Part shown: in pieces, positions 1-9,936 of the stretch | Position numbering within the stretch: position 1 is the stretch's first letter | Layout: the number at the start of each line of letters is the position of its first letter | Source of the DNA: Hypomesus transpacificus | Lineage: Eukaryota; Chordata; Actinopteri; Osmeriformes; Osmeridae | Direction of reading: 5' to 3' | NCBI RefSeq assembly: GCF_021917145.1 | Contig: NC_061068.1 | Span: forward strand, 10,362,975-10,426,974 | Length of the DNA stretch: 64,000 bases | Notes under the pieces: model-generated | Told to the model about the DNA's origin: nothing | The model's input: only the letters and a program-made list of their open reading frames with translations | Database searches by the model: none | Program-made: the position numbers and the translations under genes

Positions 1-3000
1 ATATATTAGCCCTCTCTCCAAGAGATCACAACACATACAAACCTAGCATTACAGTTAAATTATCTTCAGAGATGTAGCCTAACCTTGGAATTATGTGTGC
101 TTTTTGATGCTGTATTGTTTTAATAGAAGGTGAGAGGCTGAAGAGTTACCAGTACATGCAATTCTGATTCAAAGAACATTACAATATACACACTAAGACC
201 TAACAAAGAAATAAATGTAAGTATCCCCAGAACATTGATCCTAAACTGCTGTAGGTAATCTGCCCCCTGGCTTACAATCTACGCCTACATTTTGCCTCTA
301 GCCTTTGACATTGAACTGGCTACTCTAAAACTCACAGACTGGTGCTAGACAAGCAGCTAGGTATATAAACTACAAAATGTGAGAGGGGTCTGCCGAGCTG
401 AGCCATACCCGTATGAGTGAGGCTGTGTCTCGACAGGTGGTAGCGCTGAACAAACCTCATGTCACACATGGAACAAGCGTATGGCTTCACTCCTGAATGA
501 CCAGAGCATCAATTTATTATTGCTGCCCAACTTCCTTAATCCAATTAAGTCTGTTTGACATGCCTATGCAAAATTGATGGTTTACAACCACAGATGTCAA
601 TTATAATGCCTTGCAGGGGATATACCATTTTTTAACTTAATTTCATCCGAATTAAAAAATGTTTTGGATGGATATTTTCTAAGGTTTAGTCCACAACAAC
701 ACATCACATGAGCTGATGACATCACCTGGTTGTGTAGATCAGTATCAATATGCTGTATATTTATATAAAACTGGAATTTAATTTTTCCAAGCCCTGGACA
801 AAGGGGGTTGGGTTAATCCTGGTCTTAATTACGGGTACAGTAGGCGTGTGCATACCCATATGAGTGAGGCTGTGTCTTGCCAGGTGGTAGCGCTGAAAAA
901 ACCTCTTGTCACACATGGTGCAAGCGTAAGGTTTCACTCCTACACACACAGAGCAGCAATGTATCATTACTGTGCATCACTGCCCACCAAAGTACTTAAA
1001 CATGGGTCTAAGATTCTGCAATTATTGGTTATTAACCACTGATGCCAATTCATGCAATACATGAAATTTACATTTAAAAAATCCTCTAGGTGTTTTTGTG
1101 GATGCTTGGCCACAACCACAACAGACTGAACTAACACTCTTTTTACAAGACTTGTGAAGGCTTGTAGCCAACATTTAACACTGCAAAATCGGAGGGATTA
1201 AATGCTATGGATTCACATCTAAATGTCAATGTTTGGTTTGCCTACATTGTTACTGTGATTTAACTCTCCAATCTTCATCTTTCCTCCCTAATTACTAAAT
1301 GAGGGGTACGGTGAACGGACCCATACCCGTATGAGTGAGGCTGTGTCTCGCCAGGTGGTAGCGTTGAAAAAACCTCATGTCACACATGGTACATGCGTAC
1401 GGCTTCACTCCTAAATGACCAGAGCATTCATTTATAAATCTAATTAATTCATCTAGCTGTACAACCCATTTATGTCAATGTAACCTACAGCTGTGCAAAT
1501 TGATGGGTTAATAACCACTGAAGTCGATTTCATCAAATACTTTACAGTGGATTGACAACAATAAAGTTTACTTGGCTCAAACCAGTGTTTCTAATCGTTT
1601 TCATAGATTTAGTCCACAACACATCACAAGCTGATGATGTCACCTGGCAATAATATTACAAGCCCTGGCCAAAGTGCTTTTCATTGGATGTCATTGTGTA
1701 AACATTTTTGTATATTTAGATACAAATGATCTGTTTTCATGAGAACTGTGTTTTATTAATTCTGCCAAACCAGGTTTTGGGTTCATCTAGATCTTAATTA
1801 CGGGTACAGTAGGCGTGTGCATACCCATATGAGTGAGGCTGTGTCTTGCCAGGTGGTAGCGCTGAAAAAACCTCTTGTCACACATGGTGCAAGCGTAAGG
1901 TTTCACTCCTACACACACAGAGCAGCAATATTTCATTACTAAGCCTAACTGTCCAGCCCCTTTAAGTCTTTAAACATTAGGCCTGGCTGCTATTATTGGT
2001 TATTAACCACTGATGCCAATTCATACACAGTATTCACAATACTCTAGGTAAATAATTGTTTTTTTAAAGAAACAAAAGTCCAAATAAATACTCATATCAC
2101 AAACTCAACACAATGCATGAGCTTATGTTACATTGTAGTAATGCTTGTATGTCAATATTCTCCTTTAACAAGTGTGCTTGTGATAAACCATCTAGCCTAC
2201 TACTTTGCTCCCTAACATCTAAGTGAGAGGGGTACGGTGTGCGGACGCATACCCGTATGAGTGAGGCTGTGTCTCGCCAGGTGGTAGCGCTGAACAAACC
2301 TCATGTTACACATGGTGCAAGCGTACGGCTTCACTCCTAAATGACCAGAGCATTAGTATATCATTTTTTAAATTGTTTTAAATATTTTTTAAATGTTTCA
2401 TGCTCTTCCAATAATCCATGTTAAACACATATATATGCTAAATTGATAGGTGGTTAATAACCAATGCTAATCCATGCATTTACTTACAGGGGATTTTCAA
2501 AGTGAATATAATTACTTTCACCAATTAAAATTGTGCTTTTTAAGCATTTTATACAATCCACAACCACAACACATCACATGAGCTGATGATGTCATCTAGT
2601 GGTAAGTCAAATTCCATCTTTTCCATTAGGGAAAGGTGGTCAGATATAAAAAGATAATACATATTTCACCTGGCCCATATAAGTACAAACACATTAGGCC
2701 CAAATCCTGCTAACCCTGTATACTGGGGACCAGGTGTATCAACAAGGTGAGCGGGTGCATACCCATATGAGTGAGGCTGTGTCTCGCCAGGTGGTAGCGC
2801 TGAAAAAACCTCTTGTCACACATGGTGCAAGCGTACGGCTTCACCCCTACACACACAGAGCACCAACTTCAGCATCATAAAAGTTCTTCAACTGCCAAAA
2901 ACGATCGAATTAAACTTTACTAGGCTACTTCAACTTGAAACAAGTTTAGTAAAGTTGCTTTGTTCACCAGCCAGTGCCATTAATTAGACTAGATTTGAAT

Positions 3001-6000
3001 AACCAATCAACGCAACGCAAACAAGGCAATTCAGAAAATCTGCAGAAAGTGAGTTGACCACAGGCAACTAATTTCGCCAATGTGTCCCCAAATAGCTCGT
3101 AATCAACGCGAGTCAAAATAGTTATGGCCAGGTTAAAAATTTTGAAGGTAATGCTGGTTGACATCCGGGTTCACGTCATTCTATTCATCTGAATATTGAC
3201 AATTTTAGGCAGTTGGAATACATCCGAGTACATAACATACATTGATATAACTGATGTTACCATGGTATTGCATGTCTAACTTCTTGATGTACTTAATGTG
3301 TCAAGTATACAGCTCTGAAAGCTTATGCCAAACAAACATTGCCATTACTCCAACATGAATACTAAACTGATTGCTCAATACAAATTACTCAAACAATACA
3401 AACTCGAGTTTGATGTAGCCACTATTATTTATCTATCTAGTCCCATAAAGTGGTGGGGTTGTGAATCTGACCTCATGCACTGGTGGGCCTCATGCATGTT
3501 CAGACTGATGAAAGTGAAGGGCATATAAAAGAGAAGCATACCTGTATGAGTGAGGCTGTGTCTCTCCAGTTGATACCGCTGAATAAACCTCATGTCACAC
3601 ATGGAGCAAGCATACGGCTTCACACCTAAACATACACAGAACATATAAAAACTTTAGCCATTTTTTTGTATAATTTTAAAAGCATACATTTGTTTATTGT
3701 GCTAACCTACACATTTGCTGTATTTAATTCTGAACAAAACTCAACCAATTGCAATACATTTAGCATGTTCAAGTTTACCCTTTCATCAAGAACGATACAC
3801 GGGCAGATAATCTGTGTATTGGTCACAATAACAAGGGAATGACACCCAAAAAACAAAGTTTGTAAGACTTTAAATGGCAATGAGAGTCAAAATCTTACAC
3901 CACCAGTTGTGTTAGTTCAAGTTAACAATACTCATATATAGGAAATGTGAACCAAACAAACGTGAAACAGTGCATCTTTCACATAAAATTGGACTTTAGG
4001 TATGCGGCTTGATATAGCTAGCACAGGGGTCTTTTGAGTGTCATGGACCTTTAAATTGGAAATTTGTTTAAAAATGCTGGCCAGTAAAAATTAAACTTCT
4101 CATTTTACATCTGCTGTCATTGTTGAATGTATAATACATCTTTAAACATTGGACACAAACAATTATTTGAACAGTAGTTTCCAACAAAGCCATATTCCAT
4201 ATGTACAAATTGTCAATGGGAAGGCATGTACCCAAACAAGAAAATTACTATCTTACCTAGATTGATCTAATGTTATAAGACACTATGGGCTATCATTAAG
4301 ACGCAAGAACATGTGAGACAATGTGAGAATCCACCAGATTAAAGTTTTGGAGGTTTATTTAAAGAATAAATAAGTGCTACAAAAATGTCCTTTAAACTGA
4401 CAGAACTTTACTAAAGAGAGGATTTCAGTAAGGTGGGAACAGTTAGTAGACCCATACCCGTATGAGTGAGGCTGTGTCTCGCCAGGTGGTAGCGCTGGAA
4501 AAACCTCATGTCACACATGGAACAAGCGTATGGCTTCACTCCTAAACGCATACAGTACCAAATTTTAGAATCCCATGAACTGTGTACACATAACATATTT
4601 GTACATACATTGTCAATTTTACTGTGGTTCATATTGCGTCTAACATAGCCTTTGAAATAAACACAAAACTCAAGGGACCAACCCATCTCCCTTCATCATG
4701 CGAAATAAAGGTGACAGACCCTAAACTGTCATCAAAACAGTTAAATGATGCATCACCAATCAAAATAACTGCCATTCCAAATTCTCATGGAGTACATATT
4801 CCTAATTCTCATGGGGTACATATTCCTATGTGAGGATACCTCCTTTATTAGAGACAATTAACACCTTGTGCACTGCGTGAATTTTGTGATCCTTGGGTAT
4901 TTTGTAATGCAGGAGAGAGGGGTAAGGTAAGACGCATACCCGTGTGAGTGAGGCTGTGTCTTGCCAGGTGGTATCTCTGGAAAAATCTCATGTCACACAT
5001 GGAGCAAGCATATGGCTTCACCCCTACACACACACACACACAGAGTATCAACTTTAGTAAAGCTCTGTACACAACAGGACTCAAGCCAACTGTTCATAGT
5101 GGTGTCCCCTTGTAAGCTGTTCTGATAACACAGGACCAGCCCCATCGGTGGCTCCAATCGAACCTCTGACTACACAATTTTACACGCAAGACAATTTTAT
5201 AGCAATTTGCCATTCAATTATTTCAATGCAGGAATGGCAAGACATTGGCCAGATCAGAATAAGACAAATCAAGGATTTTGCAAGAATATTTGTCCATGGA
5301 TACAAAAACTCAAAGGTTTACTAAGACAACACCAAAGTTTGTTGAGATGTCAGTAAACTAAATAAAGAACCACCACTCGATTAAAAACCCTTTGGTAGCA
5401 TTTCCATGAGGCTTCTGTGACAACAGGGGTACAGGAAGCCTACCCGTATGAGTGAGGCTGTGTCTCGCCAAGTGGTAGCGCTGGAAAAACCTCATGTCAC
5501 ACATGGAGCAAGCGTATGGCTTCACCCCTACACACAGAGTATAAAACATTAGCTAGCCACCACCAACAAGTTGGTTTAGCACATCATGAAATAAAAGGTT
5601 GTTCACAACCACAAAGATTTACCACGCAATGGAGATATAGTCTAAAGACCTACAGGTTAACCCATTCAGTCTCAGGGCAGCTTCTAATAATAAACCTAGA
5701 ATACAATGAAGATGATATGAAAATGTACTGGGTTTTTATCAATTGAATCTAGCTGTCAGCAGGTAAATGTAAAGGCACCATTCATCATTGAACGTGTTCA
5801 AAAACCCTATAAACTAAGACGGGTTCGGAATTTGTGCCAACTGAATCCTTTGATTCCAACTGAAATGAAAACTCTCCAAGATGCAGGATTTGTAAAGGCT
5901 ATAACAGGCGGACGCATACCCGTATGAGTGAGGCTGTGTCTCGCCAGGTGGTAGCGCTGGAAGAACCTCATGTCACACATGGAACAAGCGTATGGCTTCA

Positions 6001-9000
6001 CCCCTACACACACAGAGTTATACATTAGCTAGATAGTCCCAATTAGATTACAAATGCTTGTACTTCCATGAGCAATATAAATATGTTTATTGATAAGTGT
6101 CACAAAGGACTTGCTTGAAGATGATGGTTATCAATAAACTACAGCCATTTAACCAAATACATAAACATATAGGCTTTTTTTGTTAAGCCAGGGAGAAATA
6201 AAAAAACAGGTTCTCAAAATAGAAACAAAGCCTAAATCTTTGACTTTTCCCCAAAAAATAATCTCTGGTTAATCCGTCATTTCTTCTTCTTCCCTTACAT
6301 TCTAGTGGCACCACAAGCAATCGTCAAGTACTAAAGCTTGGACATTAAGGGACTATTTCCATATCAAGATAGGAGATTTCGTCAAAGGCTAGGTGGCTTC
6401 AACCATAACTCCCTTTAATGCACATTAAGGTTGGAAAGTTTCTTAATCTTTGTCCAACAGGTACTTAAATATCCTATAGACATATCCTTTAGGGGATATC
6501 AAACTGTTATAGAAGACATCAATTCAACATACACTCAACATTTTTCTGAGTGGAGGGGGGCTTGTTTAATGTGAGATGGGTATGGAAAAAGGACGCATAC
6601 CCGTATGAGTGAGGCTGTGTCTCTCCAGGTGGTAACGCTGGAAAAACCTCATGTCACACATGGAACAAGCGTACGGCTTCACCCCTACACACACAGAGCA
6701 CAAGAATATTAGCTATTCAGTCTACACAATTGAAATTGTTTTTTTGTCTTTTATATGTATATATTATTTGCTTTGTACGGTTATTGATTACATTTATGAA
6801 GAATGGACCCATGATGCCATTGAGAAGTAATTGATCTAATCTCCAAATGATAACAAATAAGATCAAATCTAAATGAAATGCTAATAATTGATTCAAGTTT
6901 AAAGCTCACTTATATCCATGGGGATATATTTCACATGTTCAGTACAGACGAGAAGTTTATGACACAGATTACTTACCGATACTATGTTTAATGTTTCTTT
7001 TAGACAAGCAAAAACAGACAAGGATTGCAGACTACAACGCAGGAATAAGCCACAATACAGTAATGCATTGTGCAGGAGTGAATGTGCTTTTTAAGAAAGA
7101 AAGTACGTCAAACTAAGTCTAAGTACGTCATAGTCCCTTGATGTCCATGCGGTTACCTGTTCTCCCAACCAAACCATATAAAACAAAAGCTACATCTAAA
7201 CTGTAATGATGTCTTGTAATAACTTGCATCTCATTTTCTGTGTACCTCTAGGTTTAACTGTGATAATCACAAATAGGCCAAGAAATAGACCTGTCCTTTG
7301 CACTTTCACTGGTGTTGGGGGACCCATTTGTATCTATGACGACTCCTTGCCTTCACATGGTGGAGATAAAAGGAATTTTGGGCTTTGTTGGAAATTACTG
7401 TCCAATGACAAATAGAACTCTAGGAAACTTAAGTGAGATGGGTACGGTAAGATGACGCATACCCGTATGAATGAGGCTGTGTCTCTCCAGGTGGTAACGC
7501 TGAATAAACCTCATGTCACATATGGCACAAGCATACGGCTTCTCCCCTAAACCGAAGAGCACCAGTTTTAGTCAATGGTCCCCACAGTGAACACCAAGAA
7601 ACTGTGAGGCAACAGCTGACACCAAACAAGCTCTTCAGGAGGCCATTTCAAAATCTTTAAATTGATGCACACTCCTTAAGAAACCACCCATAACTTAATC
7701 CATACTGGTGTTTTCTGATGGCCTCTGGCTGAGCATTTACTTACTAAATCAGGCTTTTTTCCCTCTAAATTGTAAACGTACACCTACAGAAGCTGGTCGT
7801 GGTGATTTGGACACATACCTGTATGAATGAGGATGTGTCTCTTCAGGTGATAGCCACTCCTAAATGCTCCATAACAATGATCACAGATGAAATTTTTCTG
7901 CACTTTGGACACTGGACAGTTACCATTCTCATCCACAACCACCACCTACACAGGACAGAGAGGATAGAGGTGTGAAATACACCGTAAAAAGCTAAGCATT
8001 ACATACAGATTCTAACTAACACTAAGATAAGGACTGGCAAAGTAATCGTAATAGCTTAGTTTTTTAATAAGAAATGGCAGTCAAGCAGTCAGTTATAAAA
8101 CTAGATGAATCCACATTCTTTTGTTAAGTATTGGGCCTTTTAAGTGCATAAACTCTACATAAGGGTTAACGCCCTCACACCCCCCATGATACAGCTCCCC
8201 CTCTTGTGCACACAATTGCAGTTATTGTGCTCCTCTCTTCTCCCCTCCTGTCCCCTCCCCCTCTTTCCTCTCCAGAGACCCCCACCCCCCCTACATCTCC
8301 CTGAGCTCCTCCCCCCACCCCCACACAAACAAAATGTGCTCACTGGAAGGCACCAACTTAGCTACAGGCAGAAAAAGTCTGTCTTCGTCCAAAGAACTGT
8401 ACAGACCCATCCACCCACCAAGTTGAGAACACATAAATACTTGTGCAGTTAGAACAAAGCCAGATTTAATTGAATACTTGAATATTCATGTTACTGACCT
8501 TGCCTCCCCGTCCATCCTGCTCTCTCACTTTACAGGGGGTTCCAGATTTCCTGTTCTTCTTTTTTAGCTGCATCTCCTCATTGGCCCTCATCTCCTTCTC
8601 ATCCAGCAAGCGGGGTGCATGAAAGTCACCCTCCTTCCGAATGAGCTTTCATCACAGATGGAAGAGGACACTTAATCTACAGTCTCACCATTTCCTGATA
8701 GCTAAATAATGTTACTATGCAGATCTGTATGTAAAATCTGTTAGAAAATGTATCACAGTGGTTGATGATATGAAACTTTTTTTTTTTTTTTCTCAATCTT
8801 GACAACCGTATTTTTCGGAAAACAAGCCACATTTTCTATAAAACGCACCCCACCAGAATGGGAGCTTTGTGTTTGTAAATCTGATTATAACCCGCCCTGG
8901 AATATATGCCACACTTAATACGAACAATGATACCAAGCAATGCACAATATTTTAGATATAGTATAAGTTTAGCTAGCTTGCAAATCCTGAGGATAGCCTA

Positions 9001-9936
9001 CCAAAGTTGGATAGCCTACCAAAGTTGAATTAGCCAATGTCGTTAGCGATGCTAGCTAACATTGGTTTACTAGCTGTATATAACATTTCACTGGGTCTTT
9101 AAGCCATTTGATTTACTGAAATGAATATGAAATGTTATGTGCCATTTTCCTACTTTAGCAAGTCACTGTATTTCCAAGCCCTGATAGTGTAACTGAGACG
9201 ACACAGTAAATAATTACTCTTTCAAATAATAAGCCCCAGTTCAAGTGTTGAGCATTAAATTAGCTGCATGGTCTGTAGGCATCTTGGGACAAAGCCACTT
9301 TTTTGTTCTAAAACCGGGCTATACGCTGCTTCGAAATATAAGCCGTACAACCACAAGAAAATTGTCAAATTGGGGTACAAGCCGCGGTTTTATTTCCGAA
9401 AAATACGGTATTTGCATCCCAACATAAGTGCTAAAGAAGAATTAGTGTTCAAAATCTAACCAAGGGTGGACAGCTCATCCCAGACGGCAGGATCATGTGG
9501 CTCTGAGGCCCACGGTCAGGGCCTTCCCTCTGAGGGGGTCCGTGGCCAAGGGGGGTCATCATTTTCTTGGGTGGACCGGCCATGGAGCTCGCCTGCATCA
9601 GGGCCATACTTGAGAGCACGGCCTCACAGCCAAGCAGCCCCGCCTGGAAATTAGATGGTTGAGTTAAGGAAAAGCTTTGGTATTGTAAATCCAACTTCAG
9701 AATGATGAAGCCTATTATAACCAAGGTGTTATTTTAAGGACAAACAAAAGTATGTATGAGTTAGTGATAAAACTTAGACAAAGTTACAAACATATTAAAT
9801 ATCACTACATAAAACGACAACATCCTGAGTGACATGTTTGCATTACTGAATTTGTATTTTGGAGCTTTAATTTCTTGATAGGAAAACAAACCCATTTCAT
9901 ATGGTCGCGGACTGAGCTGCTGGGCAGGTGTGACAT
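1..9936 (-). CDS. znf740: znf740-like C2H2 zinc finger gene with tandemly amplified finger-2 exon (3' end outside window)
   Basis: ZNF740 is a nuclear C2H2 zinc finger protein that binds C/G-tract DNA. Coding exons read right to left: 9892-9936 (ATG at 9936, [15 protein letters not shown]), 9461-9643, 8499-8645, 7819-7945 (finger 1), then 13 exons of exactly 84 bp at 7463, 6601, 5920, 5444, 4940, 4458, 3542, 2763, 2253, 1825, 1327, 856 and 409 (left edges). Phases agree throughout: the first three exons end in phase 0, and finger 1 and all 84-bp exons end in phase 1. The N-terminus resembles fish ZNF740 from memory (stretches such as [10 protein letters not shown] and [18 protein letters not shown]). 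Using every exon gives 1594 nt (about 531 codons) before the missing C-terminal exon, against roughly 193 aa for human ZNF740. No finger-3 or stop exon is seen in 1-408, so the gene runs off the left edge. The family call is firm; which copies are spliced together is unknown. Confidence 0.9.
409..492 (-). CDS. znf740: znf740 finger-2 exon copy 13 (last in window)
   Basis: 84 bp, phase 1-1, acceptor cattcag, donor ACG G|gtatgg. Core [17 protein letters not shown] (Ser instead of Ala before Arg). It is the last copy visible before the left edge; more copies and the C-terminal exon probably lie outside. Positions 1-408 contain no exon I can recognise. Confidence 0.83.
856..939 (-). CDS. znf740: znf740 finger-2 exon copy 12 (THM/DKR type)
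   Basis: 84 bp, phase 1-1, acceptor gtgtgtag, donor ATG G|gtatgc. Identical in every base to copy 10. Core [17 protein letters not shown]. Confidence 0.85.
1327..1410 (-). CDS. znf740: znf740 finger-2 exon copy 11
   Basis: 84 bp, phase 1-1, acceptor catttag, donor ACG G|gtatgg. Core [17 protein letters not shown]; zinc ligands intact. Confidence 0.83.
1825..1908 (-). CDS. znf740: znf740 finger-2 exon copy 10 (THM/DKR type)
   Basis: 84 bp, phase 1-1, core [17 protein letters not shown] ending LTHM. Its 84 nucleotides are identical to copy 12 (856-939), and the identity extends into both flanking introns, indicating very recent duplication or conversion. Confidence 0.85.
2253..2336 (-). CDS. 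znf740: znf740 finger-2 exon copy 9
   Basis: 84 bp, phase 1-1. Core [17 protein letters not shown], with Asn for Asp after the second Cys and Val in place of Ile/Phe; zinc ligands intact. It belongs to the THT-type series with copies 11 and 13, spaced about 920 bp apart. Confidence 0.83.
2763..2846 (-). CDS. znf740: znf740 finger-2 exon copy 8 (THM/DKR type)
   Basis: 84 bp, phase 1-1, donor ATG G|gtatgc. Core [17 protein letters not shown] ending LTHM: Met replaces Thr at the start of the inter-finger linker, and Lys replaces Met before the helix. It shares these changes with copies 10 and 12. Confidence 0.83.
3542..3625 (-). CDS. znf740: znf740 finger-2 exon copy 7 (divergent helix)
   Basis: 84 bp, phase 1-1, donor ACA G|gtatgc, acceptor ttag then GTGTGAAG. 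Core [17 protein letters not shown]: helix position 3 is Gln instead of His, the only copy with a changed base-contacting residue there. It retains Ile and Glu like the ancestral-type copy 1. It is separated from copy 6 by about 830 bp. Confidence 0.85.
4458..4541 (-). CDS. znf740: znf740 finger-2 exon copy 6
   Basis: 84 bp, phase 1-1, donor ACG G|gtatgg. Linker TGVKPYAC, core [17 protein letters not shown]; all zinc ligands present. Confidence 0.85.
4940..5023 (-). CDS. znf740: znf740 finger-2 exon copy 5
   Basis: 84 bp, phase 1-1. The protein is the same as copies 3, 4 and 6, but several codons differ (for example CAG AGA in the helix), so synonymous changes have accumulated without damaging the finger. 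A (CA)n tract flanks the acceptor. Confidence 0.85.
5444..5527 (-). CDS. znf740: znf740 finger-2 exon copy 4
   Basis: 84 bp, phase 1-1, acceptor gtgtgtag, donor ACG G|gtaggc. Linker TGVKPYAC, core [17 protein letters not shown]; all zinc ligands present. Confidence 0.85.
5920..6003 (-). CDS. znf740: znf740 finger-2 exon copy 3
   Basis: 84 bp, phase 1-1, with intact splice sites. Linker TGVKPYAC, core [17 protein letters not shown]; all zinc ligands present. The protein is the same as copies 4, 5 and 6. Confidence 0.85.
6601..6684 (-). CDS. znf740: znf740 finger-2 exon copy 2
   Basis: 84 bp, phase 1-1, acceptor gtgtgtag, donor ACG G|gtatgc. Linker [25 protein letters not shown]; both Cys and both His are intact. 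It keeps Glu at helix position 5 (HLERH), as copies 1 and 7 do. Confidence 0.85.
7463..7546 (-). CDS. znf740: znf740 finger-2 exon copy 1 (ancestral-like, TGEKP linker)
   Basis: 84 bp, phase 1-1. It is the only copy that keeps the canonical TGEKP linker, reading [20 protein letters not shown] with helix QRYHLER and ending LIHTG. It sits next to finger 1 and is the closest copy to mammalian ZNF740 finger 2 (CDMRFIQKYHLERH), so it is probably the original from which the others were duplicated. Confidence 0.88.
7819..7945 (-). CDS. znf740: znf740 coding exon 4: zinc finger 1
   Basis: 127 bp, starting in phase 0 after tgtag and ending in phase 1 (ACA G|gtatgt). It encodes [14 protein letters not shown] and then a complete finger: C-x2-C (CDHC), helix RSGYHLKRH, second His in LIHTG. 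This is the finger 1 that precedes finger 2 in mammalian ZNF740. Its phase-1 donor can join any of the 13 following 84-bp exons without a frameshift. Confidence 0.9.
8216..8325 (-). repeat. Polypyrimidine/C-rich tract (G-rich in znf740 pre-mRNA)
   Basis: A CT/C-rich stretch of about 110 bp in the intron between znf740 coding exons 3 and 4. On the transcribed sense (minus) strand it is G/GA-rich with many runs of four or more G, so G-quadruplex formation in DNA or pre-mRNA is plausible. The open frames across it are low-complexity artefacts. Confidence 0.6.
8499..8645 (-). CDS. znf740: znf740 coding exon 3 (basic linker region)
   Basis: 147 bp (49 codons, phase 0-0), acceptor gaaag, donor AAG|gtcagt. 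It encodes a charged segment ([19 protein letters not shown], then [19 protein letters not shown]) that precedes the finger domain. The basic KKKNRK patch could serve as a nuclear localisation signal (inference). Confidence 0.88.
8805..9409. mobile_element. Palindromic MITE, about 605 bp
   Basis: Inverted termini: ACCGTATTTTTCGGAAA at the left and its complement TTCCGAAAAATACGGT at the right. The motifs AAGCCAC and AAGCCGC recur inside near each end. A related fragment (CCGTATTTTCCGGAC) occurs near 14791. The superfamily and target duplication are unclear. It sits in the znf740 intron between coding exons 2 and 3. Confidence 0.6.
9461..9643 (-). CDS. znf740: znf740 coding exon 2
   Basis: 183 bp (61 codons, phase 0-0) between acceptor ttccag (above 9643) and donor TTG|gttag. 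It encodes a Met/Pro/Gly-rich segment from [13 protein letters not shown] to MSCPPL, including [10 protein letters not shown], characteristic of the ZNF740 N-terminal region. No DNA-binding motif lies in this exon. Its donor is about 50 bp from the edge of a palindromic MITE at 8805-9409. Confidence 0.88.
9892..9936 (-). CDS. znf740: znf740 coding exon 1 (start codon)
   Basis: Encodes [15 protein letters not shown], which I recognise as the fish ZNF740 N-terminus, and ends at TGG|gtttgt in phase 0. The ATG at 9936 was chosen because this peptide joins in frame to [13 protein letters not shown] of the next exon. The 5' UTR continues to the right; its upstream exon(s) were not located. Confidence 0.85.

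Noticed and set aside
3429..3644. Treating each finger-containing open frame as a separate single-finger gene
   Set aside because: Each frame extends past consensus acceptor and donor sites into non-conserved intron; the conserved unit is exactly 84 bp and phase-compatible with znf740.
8144..8452. Proline/leucine-rich open frame on plus strand
   Set aside because: Produced by the polypyrimidine tract in a znf740 intron.
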